A stretch of 64,000 nucleotides of DNA, taken from positions 3,472,001-3,536,000 of the forward strand of contig JASJZC010000005.1 in NCBI GenBank assembly GCA_037178855.1, written 5' to 3'. Each line of letters opens with the position of its first letter. Position 1 is the stretch's first letter. The notes under the pieces were generated by a model. That model saw only the letters and a program-made list of their open reading frames with translations, was not told the DNA's origin and did not search any database. The translations under genes were made by a program, and so were the position numbers. The stretch comes from Oscheius sp. JU75 (lineage: Eukaryota > Nematoda > Chromadorea > Rhabditida > Rhabditidae). This document shows positions 1 to 9,907 of the stretch, piece by piece.

Positions 1-953
1 ACTGGCTCCGATTGCCGGACTCGTCGAGAAGGCAGTTATTCTTCCCTACGAGGAGATTCCCGGATTTCCGTCTGTCCATGTCAAAGGCCATGTCGGCAAC
101 ATGATTTTCGGATACATCGAGGGAAAAAAGGTCATCTGTCTCCAGGGACGATTTCATCCCTACGAAACTTTTCCGGTCGACCTTGCTCGAGTGAGTCAGC
201 GTTCTGTTGCAATGAATAACTGTCTTTCAGTGTGCTCTTCCGGTCAGAGTCATGCATCTCTTAGGAGTCACTACTATGGTTCGTGTTCTAACCTTCTTTA
301 TTGTTAGTCTAATAATTCCAGGTAGTTTCAAATGCCGCCGGGGGAATCAATCGCGCCTTCACTTATGGAGATTTGATGATTCTCAAGGACCACATCTTCA
401 TGCCAGGATTGGTTGGTCTGTCTCCTTTGGTCGGAGTCAATGATCGTCGATTCGGTCCCCAGTTCGTCAGTGTTCACGCCGCGTATGACAGGGAGTTGAG
501 GTGAGACCTTCTGGAAAAAGATTAGATAAGGACGGAGACAATGGTCATAAGAGAACTCGTAAACGAGAAGAGATTACAGAGATCTGGCGAAGACTGTCGC
601 CGACGAGACCAATCTGAAAGTTCATGAGGGAGTCTATGTCATGTGTGGGGGCCCACAGTACGAATCGCCTGCAGAGGTTTGTTGACTTGATAGGGGAAAG
701 AAGGAAGTTTGTTCAGATTAGTATGTTCAAAGCAGTAGGCGGAGATGCTATCGGAATGTCAACTTGTCATGAAGTGACAGTCGCACGACAGTGTGACATG
801 AAGGTTTTCGGCTTCTCTCTCATCACAAATATCGCCAACTTGGATACAGACACCGCTGTCAAAGTAACGCACGAGGAAGTTCTACAAATTGCCAAAGAGG
901 GAGGCGAGCGAGCGACTGCCTTCGTCAGAGAGATTATCAGACGGATCCCATGA
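1..953 (+). CDS. Purine nucleoside phosphorylase (5' end outside window)
   Basis: Purine-nucleoside phosphorylase of the trimeric PNP/MTAP family, which cleaves inosine and guanosine with phosphate in the cytosolic purine salvage pathway. The window opens inside an exon (reading frame from base 2). Visible exons are 2-190, 231-278, 322-500, 580-676 and 717-950, with the stop at 951-953. Family landmarks are GRFHPYE, VMHLLGV, VSNAAGGIN (phosphate/base loop), the MCGGPQYESPAE segment, and GADAIGMST-like VGGDAIGMST followed by FGFSLITN. Introns are 40-79 nt with standard ends. The N-terminal part is missing only because the window starts here; nothing in the visible part looks broken. Confidence 0.95.
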
Positions 954-980
954 ATCTCAAACTGTACAATCCAATTCAAT

Positions 981-986
981 AATAAA
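981..986 (+). promoter_or_regulatory. Poly(A) signal of the PNP gene
   Basis: AATAAA lies 28 bases after the PNP stop codon. The rest of the 954-1280 interval shows no convincing coding sequence and presumably holds the promoter of the next gene. Confidence 0.7.
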
Positions 987-1280
987 ATGTTCTTTCTCCT
1001 GATCCTGCAAGTCGTTCCTCCTCGAGATCTTTGAGTCAGTTGCTTACGACGGAAGTCAGCACCTTTTGCTCGAACAAAGCAAGTTGCAAGCTCCCGTGGT
1101 TACTGAATTGGACGGAAGGATGTTGTTAAAAAGTTGCAAAGAAAAGCAACTATAAGAAGGACTTTACTTCCACCCAACTCTCATACTTTTCTGCTCTTTT
1201 TATTGTGCTCTTGTTACACTTCCATTGACAGTTGGCGTTTGCAGTGACCTCTTGGGCCGCCGATAGCTCACAGAAGAATA

Positions 1281-1835
1281 ATGTCTCTCTCCAGCGAAGG
1301 TCCGTTTTTGATTTGCTTTGATTTGTTCCAATCTGTTTCAGATGCCAAGGCCAAGCTTCTGCCCTTTGTCAACGCGTACGTCGAGACTTTCAACTCTGGA
1401 AAGTTCGATGACATGGGAGGTTTGTTCTTTTCTTAGTTGTTCGTTTGCCAAAAATAGTTTCAGCTTTCTACGAGCCTAACAGTGTGATGATCGAGAAGGA
1501 CAAGAGCTGTCTCTATGGAAGAACTGATATCGTCAAGTCTCTGAGGGAGATGGCCACCGATTGCGGACAGACCGAGATGAAGGTCAGCTCTTCTTGTTTT
1601 CAATGAAATAACATGGGATATTTCAGATCTCGAACGGAAACTACGAGGGAGTCGGAGACTTTGTCAACTTCACCACCGAGTTCGAGTTCCACACCGAAGT
1701 ATTATCCCCCACTGCTGTCGTAAAAGGTCTTTTCAGAAGGCTGGAGTCCTGAAGGGGAAGTACATCCAGATCTGGAAGAAGAATACCGAAGACCGATACG
1801 AGATCTATCACGACGAGTACCAGATGCTCGCCTAA
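1281..1835 (+). CDS. NTF2/SnoaL-like small protein
   Basis: Small single-domain protein of about 127 aa with the NTF2-like (SnoaL/DUF4440) cone fold. Exons are 1281-1299, 1342-1419, 1464-1582, 1627-1698 and 1737-1835; every join keeps the frame. Supporting pattern: N-terminal helix (VNAYVETFNSGKFDDM), then FYEPNSVMIEKD, a GRTDIVKSL helix and alternating strands ending in GKYIQIWKKN...YEIYHDEYQ. Proteins of this type bind small hydrophobic ligands or are polyketide-cyclase/ketosteroid-isomerase relatives; no catalytic assignment can be made. It runs toward the next gene, with only 83 bases between the two stop codons. Confidence 0.8.
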
Positions 1836-1918
1836 ACCGTCTCTAGAAGTTCCTCTTATAACCACTGTAACTGATATTTATGAACCGTTTGTTCTATCCG
1901 TATCCTTTTGAGCAGAGG

Positions 1919-3133
1919 TTAGCAAATTGGCAGGGGTCCTTCGTAGGTTGTGTCTCTCGAAACTCCAACCAAAGAAGAATAGGCTCCTGTAGTGGCATTT
2001 GGAGCTAGACAAGGCTTGTTCCGTCTCAGTTGAATAGCACAAATAACGATATTGACACTGCTTTGATCGAACCTGAACCAGGGAATCTTTCAGTATCAAA
2101 AGAGTTGGATAGACCTGTGACATGAACTCTTCCCTTCTGAGCTGATAGCGCAGAAAGGGGTTGTTTCAGCTGGACTGATGCATTTTTCTGTCAACGAGCA
2201 GATCATGTTCCATTTGACGATTTCTTTAGCCATTTTGGACCGAACGACAAACATTGTGAGGGCTTGTCTCATCCCCGAGTCTCTTCCTCCCTTTGTCATC
2301 AGAGGTAGGTAATCGAACATCCTCTCCGAAGTTGCCGAATATATTGTGTGACCAGCAGGATGTTCGGCGGAAAATGGCTCGACTTCACCCGATCGAACTC
2401 GTTTGTAGAACTTTTCGAGTTCTGAGAGTGAGAAGAAACGGGCACTGGCATCAATGACCCAGAAGACTCTGTACTCTCTATACATTTCCTGAAACAAAGG
2501 TTCGAAAAAAATAGAAAGCGTCGAACCGCCATAAGAATCGGCTTGAAGGCGTAGCTCAAAAGTTTTTTGACGTGGGAAGGGTAGAGATGAAACTGGAAGG
2601 GGACCACTTTCAGATTGCACACTTTCTTCAGATTGTCTCTCGAAAAATTGCTATTGTTGAGTAGAAGATTGATCAAACCTGCTCAGTAGCGAGACCCAGA
2701 TCATAGTAGATGATAGTATTGTTGGTTATTTGTCGGAGGCGTCGAATACTCTCTCGACTTTCCCCGTAGTGGTTAGCACTTGCGTAAGTGACGAAGACTA
2801 CTTCACTTGTCTGAAACAAATTATGTCTAGCAAGAAAAGAAGAGAACAAACTTTGAATGAGGTGACTGCCGACCCGACAACTTTATCCAGAACTGATCGA
2901 ACCTTTTCCATTGCTTCCTTCGGGAATCCACGTCCAAATGTCTCCTTCCCATCTTCGCCTATTGAAACAAATCTATTCTCTCTCGACAAGGGTACGGTAA
3001 CATCCAGCGGGTCTTCGAAAGTCTCTCTTTCCAGATGAGACTTGGAGAAAAGAGTCGATCTGCCACAGAAAACAAACAAAACTCCAATGAGGAGGACGAG
3101 AGGGAAATGAGTTCCGCGTCGTAGTCGACTCAT
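1919..3133 (-). CDS. DUF1647-like type II membrane protein, putative Golgi glycosyltransferase-like
   Basis: About 346 aa. Exons from the start: 3133-2852, 2810-2679, 2625-2527, 2488-2115 and 2072-1919. The protein opens with MSRLRRG and a single hydrophobic anchor (FPLVLLIGVLFVFCG), giving a short cytosolic tail and a lumenal body. The body carries VVFVTYASANHYGES, then IIYYDLGLATEQ, the FWVIDASARF region, and near the end RFDQSSVNIVI. This pattern matches the nematode-expanded DUF1647 family, which resembles nucleotide-sugar transferases. The activity is unknown, so the enzyme label is an inference. The 42-nt intron at 2073-2114 is needed to skip two in-frame stops and reaches the RFDQS motif in frame. 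Confidence 0.75.
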
Positions 3134-3533
3134 TGGAACTGAAAAAGATGTTTTTGGTGGTTCAGACTGTACGAGACAGAAATTAGGGGATTGATCTATA
3201 CGGCGCCGAAAGATGTGTGGGAAAGAGTTTTGATGGGATACATTTTGCGAGGATCGACTATCATGTTGGCAGTTTCTACTAGTCGCCTAGATACAGCGCT
3301 GAAGCAAAATAATATGAAAGAAGAAGTTAACAGGGCTTCCACCCGTTTAAACAGATCCTATAAATTTGGAGAACGGCTTGAAGGGCTTCGCAGGAACTTT
3401 GAAAATTGGAAAAGAAGACCTACATGTGGCGGAGTGTCTCTAGAGAAGAACTCTTGTCTGGAGTTTCTCACTCTTAATTGGACGGGGAAGCAATTGGCAA
3501 CAGGACATTAAAACGAAGCATTTATTAGCAGTA
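3134..3533. other. Intergenic region with an unsupported 106-codon ORF
   Basis: This lies between the start of the DUF1647 gene and the 3' end of the collagen gene, both on the minus strand. A plus-strand ORF at 3191-3511 is open but has no family resemblance, no acceptor before its start and no neighbouring exon, so I do not call it a gene. TTTATT (AATAAA on the minus strand) just before the collagen stop is the likely collagen poly(A) signal. Confidence 0.5.
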
Positions 3534-4749
3534 TTAACGACGAGATCCGTCCTCAAAGAAGACTCCTCCGTCGATGGCGCAGTACTTGGGACAGATTCCC
3601 TTTTCTCCGCCCTGACCAGGTCTGAAGTTTGTACGTTTCTCAGAAAACAGTTAAGACTTACGGTCCAGCTGGCCCAGGAGCGCCGGGGTTACCATTAGTA
3701 CCGTTGTCTCCATCAACTCCGTTAGGTCCCTTCTGTCCGGGTTCTCCTAAAATATATGACGTATGAGATTGAAGTTAACCAACCAGGATTTCCATCTTTC
3801 CCAGGCTGGCCGGGCGGTCCAGGAGGTCCCTGTGGGCCAGCTTCTCCTGTAAACGAGGTGTGAATCACTACAAGTAGAATGAAGCCTACCTGCCGGTCCA
3901 GGTTCTCCTTTTTGAATTGGCTCATTTGGTGCGTCTTCCCCGGGTTGCCCGGGGCTTCCAGGGGCGCCAGGATTTCCAGGGCTTAAATCATTGTATTAAC
4001 TTGGCTCAAATGAAATGGCTTACGGTCCGGGAGGTCCTTTAGTTCCAGGCTCACCCCGAATGGCATCATTTCCGGGAGAGCCAGGCTGGCCATCATGGCC
4101 GGCATCTCCAGGGGGTCCTGAAAAATTACTTTCAGCTATACCAGAGGCGTCAATTTACCAGGTGGCCCAGGAGGTCCAGCAGCTCCGGCAGGACAAGGTT
4201 TGCAAGGCGGGGGAGTTACCGGTTCACAGGGCTGTTGGGGAGGCTTGCCAGGATTGCCAGGAAGTCCATTAGCTCCTGGCTTACCGGGCCGACCAGGCTT
4301 TCCAGGGCTAAAAGAAAAAAAGGATTTCTTATTCTACTTTACCAAGTTGACTCACGTTCCAGCATTTCCAGGAGGTCCAGGGAGACAACATCCTTCGCAA
4401 CTACCAGAGGTTGATCCAGTTCCCTTAGCTTCTCCAGTCAGGGCTGGCTCTCCGTATCCGGCTTGCCGGTTTATCCGGCCGGTTCTGTTTCCAGCAGGCA
4501 GAGTTCGAAGATGGTTTACCTCGGACCAGATATCCTTGGCAGATCCCTGAATAGAGATTCATCGTATATGTTAGAGAACAAACGCACCTTGCAGTAGTTG
4601 ATGTCCTGATTAAGCTGATGCTTCACGGAAGTCACATAGTTATAGACCATCGGCAGTGTCACACAGACCGAAAGAACAGCCACGACTGAGAATGTGACAG
4701 CCGAATAGGCCACGAAACGGTAGGCCTTGATACGACCTTCGAGATCCAT
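3534..4749 (-). CDS. Cuticle collagen
   Basis: Nematode cuticle collagen, secreted by hypodermis and assembled into the exoskeleton. It starts at 4749 with MDLEGRIKAYRFVAYSAVTF, the Col_cuticle_N membrane segment, ending in a conserved Cys before the first intron. Next comes AKDIWSEVN and a basic RTGRINRQ site suitable for subtilisin-like processing. Gly-X-Y blocks follow, flanked by paired Cys clusters (CEGCC, CEP...CKPC). It closes with [21 protein letters not shown], the standard terminal block. There are about eight small introns. A paralogue on the plus strand at 54591 has the same plan, so the two belong to the same broad class but lie 50 kb apart. Confidence 0.95.
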
Positions 4750-4970
4750 GATGGCTTGAACTCGAGCTTGACCAGGAACAGTTTTAAAGGACGGGACTCG
4801 TTAGACAGGTCCGAAAAAAGAGACACGGGTGGATCGGCGACTTTTTACACATTCACAGGGAAGGACAGTGAACTGTGTATGGACACAATTGACGGGATAG
4901 GCTTGTCTGTTGAACATCGCAGTCGAAATGTTGTTTCTGATAGCAGACGTCAGGAGATAAGCACCATTCG

Positions 4971-6111
4971 ATGCGCGCCCCCACTTTACTGACCCTTTTA
5001 CTCGCAGGTGCCAATACCTCCCATTTCATGTTCAATCTATCTCTGCAGGCATTGTCAACGGACAGGACAATGTACAGTATACAGTTCTAGACAGACGGAC
5101 GCTTCCCAGTGGAAGAGAGCTACAATCTATTCAAGAACATGTTGATGATCTCCCAGAATTGCCTACTGTGGGTTCCCTAATCAGTTGGTTTTTATCGATT
5201 CGGACAGGAAGCGGACGAAGAAGTGATGGTACCAGTAGACGATAATGGAAAAGTACTGCCCGGCTACGAAGTTCTCCTTCAGCCCAAAGTCGTCTACATC
5301 AGTCGAGCTGATCTTGAGAGACTGAATAACAGCAGACCAGTCGCCGCTCTTGAAAGAGGTTTGACTCTTCCCCTTTTTGTTCATTTGAACTTTCAGTGGA
5401 AGACATTAAAATAACAGAAAAGCAAGATCCAATAGAACCGTATCCTCCAAATGATTCGATTGCTTCTAATAATAACCAAATTCAAGGTTCTATTCCCCCA
5501 TTGAGTATTGAAACGTACTGTTTTCAGACACTGTTGGCTCGGACTACGACGAAGCAGTTGTTCCCGACTCCATATTGCCAACGGTCAAAGACTATGTCGA
5601 CTCAAAGGAAAAAGATGTGGACGTGGAAATTGTATGTGCAAAGTTCGTTTTTAGACGAGGAAGGATTTAGGGTGATGATGGATTGAAGGAAGAAGAATTG
5701 GAGAAACTGGAAAAGGAAATAGTCGAGGAGAAGGAAAATGAACAGAATCAAATGGACAAATTAGAAGAGAAGGAAGTCAGGGAAGATATGACGGCAATTA
5801 TGGAAAACGCGAAAGAGGAAGAGAAAAAGACTGACGAAGAAGTAGGATTGGATGAGTTTATCGAGGATATTGGAGAAAAGACTACAACAGTCTCTGACCC
5901 ACCGATTCTATTGGCTGGCCAGAATCAGAAACCGGAAGGGTACGTCTTGGATACGAGTAGTCTAGAAGAGCCGGAAGAACAAGCTGAAGAGGACCGAAAA
6001 CCAAGTCGACTTCACAGAGGAGAGGTTATTGGAACACGCAGACGACCTGACTCAAGCAAAAAACAGTCTATTGGGCTTACTCTCGTCTTTTGTTCTCTTC
6101 TCTTTTTCTGA
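4971..6111 (+). CDS. Glu/Lys-rich secreted protein, probably GPI-anchored
   Basis: No family recognised. Exons 4971-5007, 5049-5167, 5208-5358, 5397-5486, 5528-5631 and 5671-6111 join in frame to 313 aa. The N-terminus MRAPTLLTLLLAG is a signal peptide. The middle is acidic (EADEEVMVPVDDNGK). The last exon is dominated by Glu and Lys and likely forms a charged helix or coiled coil (residues about 168-235). The C-terminus has a basic RRRPDSSKK stretch followed by a hydrophobic tail, IGLTLVFCSLLFF, ending at the stop, the shape of a GPI-attachment signal. The gene is head-to-head with the collagen (221 bases between starts). A single-pass tail anchor is the alternative. Confidence 0.75.
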
Positions 6112-6118
6112 ACACTCT

Positions 6119-6124
6119 AATAAA
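6119..6124 (+). promoter_or_regulatory. Poly(A) signal of the Glu-rich gene
   Basis: AATAAA begins 8 bases after the stop codon, so the 3' UTR is extremely short. Confidence 0.65.
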
Positions 6125-6691
6125 CATCGGTGATACTTTGAATAGAGCTTCATATTATTCCGGAACCTTTGCGTTGCACACGTTTTTGGACTCAACGGCT
6201 AGACACTGCTCCCCGATGATATAATCGTCCCACGTTTTTATTCTCCTCGCTCTATAAAGGCACAGCGTATGACGTCTTTGTTCGAACAAATCTAGCCTTT
6301 GTTCTTGACAGTTCCGGAGTTTGAGCACTGACTATATAAGATGGGGCCAAAATGAAGAGCTAAAACGAACCCGCAAAATTTCAAATAATTTTTCTTCCTC
6401 TACGTTTTCCTGTTTCTTTCTTCATTTGCGGCAAATCACGCTCTTTTTAAAAAATACTTCCCAAAATTATTGTCTAATACCCCCTGTTTGAACAAAAACA
6501 GCTGCGCTCCAATACAGCTGAAAGCATGCTCCAACTTCAATTAGTAAAAAAAAGAACTACAACCGTGTCTGCTTATAGATTCTTCCTGCGGCAATTTACA
6601 ATTACTGTTTTCTCTGAAGGAAAAAAACACTGCACAACTTTTTCCCACAAACCATCTCATGCCTTAATTCTATTTGGAATTATGTTCAGAG
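6125..6691. other. AT-rich intergenic region, probable promoter
   Basis: No coding pattern seen. The stretch has a TATA-like run near 6332 and ends in a splice acceptor (TATGTTCAG) two bases before the next start codon, consistent with a trans-spliced first gene of an operon. Confidence 0.4.
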
Positions 6692-9600
6692 ATGGCGATA
6701 AAGGAGGACTGGAAGAAAATGCATGGACAACATCTCCGGCTCATCATTTACACGATCAACAAAGCTGCCAAAACAACGCTGGTCACCGGCTATAGTATCC
6801 ACCTCCGGGAAGAATTCACCGTTCTTCTCGACTCTTCCCAAAAGTTAGAGTTTATTATACAGAAGCAATCCAAGTTTCCAGTGTCAGACTAGGAAACCTC
6901 ATGGAGTTCACAGTTTTCAAACAGTCAGAGAACGGCTTGATTCCGGTTGATGGAACTTTGAAAGAATTCAAACCCGATCCAGACTACTCCATTCAGCATA
7001 ACGTTGTTCTCGTTAGTGTATTCTCTTTTTAGCTTCTAACTTCATTCTTCCAGATGAGTACAATCGTGATTTTCGACCCGGACAATCAGTCCGAATGCTG
7101 GTCAGATGACTTCGGCTGGATCTACGTTCCCGCTGAAGTTCATCAAAGAATGGCTATTACCGCCGAAGTGCCTTACCGAGCTCACATCAAAAGGTCAGTT
7201 TTTCTTGAAATCTCTATGAAACACATTTCGATTAAAGAGACAACACTCGAGCTGTTTGCGAAAGAGAATTGCTCTTTTCCGCCGTCTACAACTCCCATCT
7301 TACGGACATGAATACGCCGAAGAAGCAGAGCTGTATTGATGAATACAGACAGGCTAAGGTCTGTCTTTTTTTGAAATTTTGTTATAGATTTCATTTGAAG
7401 AAAGTTCGAGAAGCGAAACGGAAAATAGGAAAATGGAGTCAACAACTGGAGAAGGCAGGACCTAGTAAAGAGTGGGAGACTATCCTGAGTCGGAAAGAGC
7501 AGCGTCAACAAGAGAAAAAGAAACTCGTGAGATTCAGTTTTGCATGTTTACAAGTCCCTTTAGGCTGACTCTGTATCCCTCTTCATGATCCTGGACTTAA
7601 AAGGGAACGGAAACTTGAAAGGATCAGCATGGGCCATGAAGCTCCGAAAAATCGGTCTCAATACGGACGTCATCAATGCAACGTCGACGCCTCTCGAACC
7701 CGGAGTCTGGTATGAAGGAGTTGTGAAGTAAGAAAGCCTGTTTTTGAAAGAAGTATTGTCATCAGATGGATCAAGAGAATGGACAAGAACGCTTACAGCG
7801 GTTACGCAGTCGACAAGGTCTGGAGAAGGACGGAAATTCCGCCGTTTAAGACCAAAGCAGTTCCAGGAAAAGTTGGACAGGTCGAGGTTTGCCTTTTTGT
7901 TCATTAAAATTTTCACAGAACAAGCTTTAGATGGAATTGGACGTCAACTTCGGTGACTGGGGAAAAGTAGTACAGGTTAATAAGGACAAGCGCATTCTTC
8001 CCAGCTCCAAAATAGAAGTCATTGATGTTCCCTCATCTATATATAACCAGCACCAGAATTGTCTGTATGATTTTAGCCGTTGGACATTTCGTACTTACAA
8101 TTCAGAGTCACCTGTCGACTAGTCAACAGACAGGACAAAGTGCTCAACACTGACGACAAGGCGGACTGGGTAGTCTCTTCCATCTTAAAAGTCAAAGGCC
8201 AGTCTGAAGAGGTACGCCCTCCAATCATAGCTTCCTGATTACGTTTTTAGGAGATATCCGCCTGGTGTACCAGCGGCCAGGCGCCTGCAGAAGTCGGACA
8301 GAATACGGATATTTATGAGGACGACGATGAGGAAATTCCGAACTATGACGGCATCTTTTGTTCGCTTCATGCTTACCAAAACCTGTTTTTTTAGAAGGAA
8401 TGTCTGACATGGAAGACGACGCGATCCCTGTTCAAATAAGCCAGATATCCCAGGCGATTCCTCAAAAAATGACTGGTAGCCTTCCTTCTGGCTCGAATCT
8501 CCATCGACCGGAGCCAATCTACACTCAGCCGAACCCACAGAGCACGATGAACAGAAGTTCCACATTCGGAGCAGAAACAAAAGGACATTTTGGCACTTCA
8601 TCTGTTAAGAGAGAACTGATTCACGACTATATGGTTTACGACAAAGTTAGTCGGTCAATAGGTATTCCATCAGTTTAGATCGAAAATGTCAGCATTTCCT
8701 TGGTTGTGGAGACCACGAATCAGGGCAGCCTGATCTACGCTCCCAGCTATGAAACCATCTTCACCTAGTACAATCTTTCTTCATATTCAAAGCAAGTCGA
8801 ATTTTAGCGATAAGCTGAGGCCTGGTGATTGGGTCACCGTGAAAATGTCCGAGCTCGTCAATCCGCAAGGAAGCATCAAGTACCTCGCCACATCTACTCA
8901 GCCGGTTGATTTCGAATACGCTCCAGAGAAGAGAATCATCGGAGGAAACAGAGTTCAAGTAAGCGTTTCGTTTTCAATCACACCTATTTTCCAGCTCAAA
9001 TTGGACGTGGATATTTTGGCCAGGAAAAGTCTTCCCGATGGCTTCTATTCCCTTCCCAACAACATGCTTCGCGAAGTATTCTCCCCTGAATATGTGAGCT
9101 TGTCCAATGTTTCCATTGTGCTTTTGTTTTCAGCTACTCATCGAGGGATCTGGTGATACTGTAAGGGTATCGAACCTACAGCCGGGATATAATAAAAAAT
9201 TCAACTTCTGGGCAGAATACAAGGAGAACGCTGCCTTCTTCCGCTGGGAGCTTGTGTCCGTTTGTCTACCGTCGGAGAGGCCTAAAGGTTCAATAGTGCG
9301 TTTTACAATGTTACTCTGAAATTTTTGTTTTCAGGAAAATAATTCGAAAAACCAGTCTCCTCATCTTCTGTCTCATGACTCAAGGAGCTTCCTACCCCAA
9401 TATTCTTCCAATTCTGCTCCTCGCTTCCTATCGTCCCAGAATCAGTCTTTTCCCAGCCAAAACTCCAGTCATCAGCTGCTCGCTCAACTCTGGGACCTCT
9501 CAGAGGTCAGAAAAATCACCAAGGCCGAAAATTTCATCCTCTATGAAAAAGTCGAAGATCTCGTGTCCGAAATGAAAGCCCGCCGAGTCTCAGCAGATAA

Positions 9601-9741
9601 GGCCAATTCGGATCAGAATCGAAGAAGTAGTTCGTTGTAAGACTTCTTTCGTTTCGAAACAAACAGATTTTCAGAAGCGGCAATGCTTCAACGAGCTACC
9701 AGAACGGACCAAACCGATTGTCTCCTTCTTACCGCTGCTAG
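6692..9741 (+). CDS. Large unrecognised protein upstream of DCP2
   Basis: I do not recognise the family. About 16 exons joined by 33-45-nt introns give roughly 800 aa. The start ATG at 6692 follows an acceptor by two bases. Visible parts: an N-terminal region (IKEDWKKMHGQHLRL); a Lys/Glu/Gln-rich helix at about 7380-7528 (KEQRQQEKKKL); a WYEGVVKW segment; an acidic stretch (YEDDDEEIPNYD, about 8320); a DYKLRPGDWV-like strand region (TYDKLRPGDWVTVKM, about 8810); and a Ser/Gln/Asn-rich low-complexity tail ending at 9741 after a last intron at 9637-9674. Two internal joins matter: 8770-8809 skips an in-frame TAG, and 8351-8394 uses a GC donor. The poly(A) signal is about 100 bases before DCP2, so the two are probably cotranscribed; a link to RNA metabolism is only inferred from that. 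Confidence 0.65.
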
Positions 9742-9806
9742 TTTTATCATGACTTTGTACGTTTGGTGTGTTCTATGTAAATTTGGTAAATTCTTCCGAA
9801 AGTGAA

Positions 9807-9812
9807 AATAAA
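9807..9812 (+). promoter_or_regulatory. Poly(A) signal between operon genes
   Basis: AATAAA lies 66 bases after the upstream stop and about 95 bases before the DCP2 start. A splice acceptor (TTGCAG) ends at 9906, one base before that ATG. This spacing is typical of nematode operon junctions. Confidence 0.65.
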
Positions 9813-9907
9813 TAATATTTTTATCTCGAACTTACTTGCACTGGCTAGCTACCATGAGAATATTTACTGTCCTTTTAAGGTTTTATGCTTGATAAGCTTC
9901 TTGCAGA

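Noticed and set aside
3191-3511. 106-codon plus-strand ORF between DUF1647 and collagen genes
   Set aside because: No family signal, no acceptor before it, and it overlaps the regulatory and 3' regions of two minus-strand genes.
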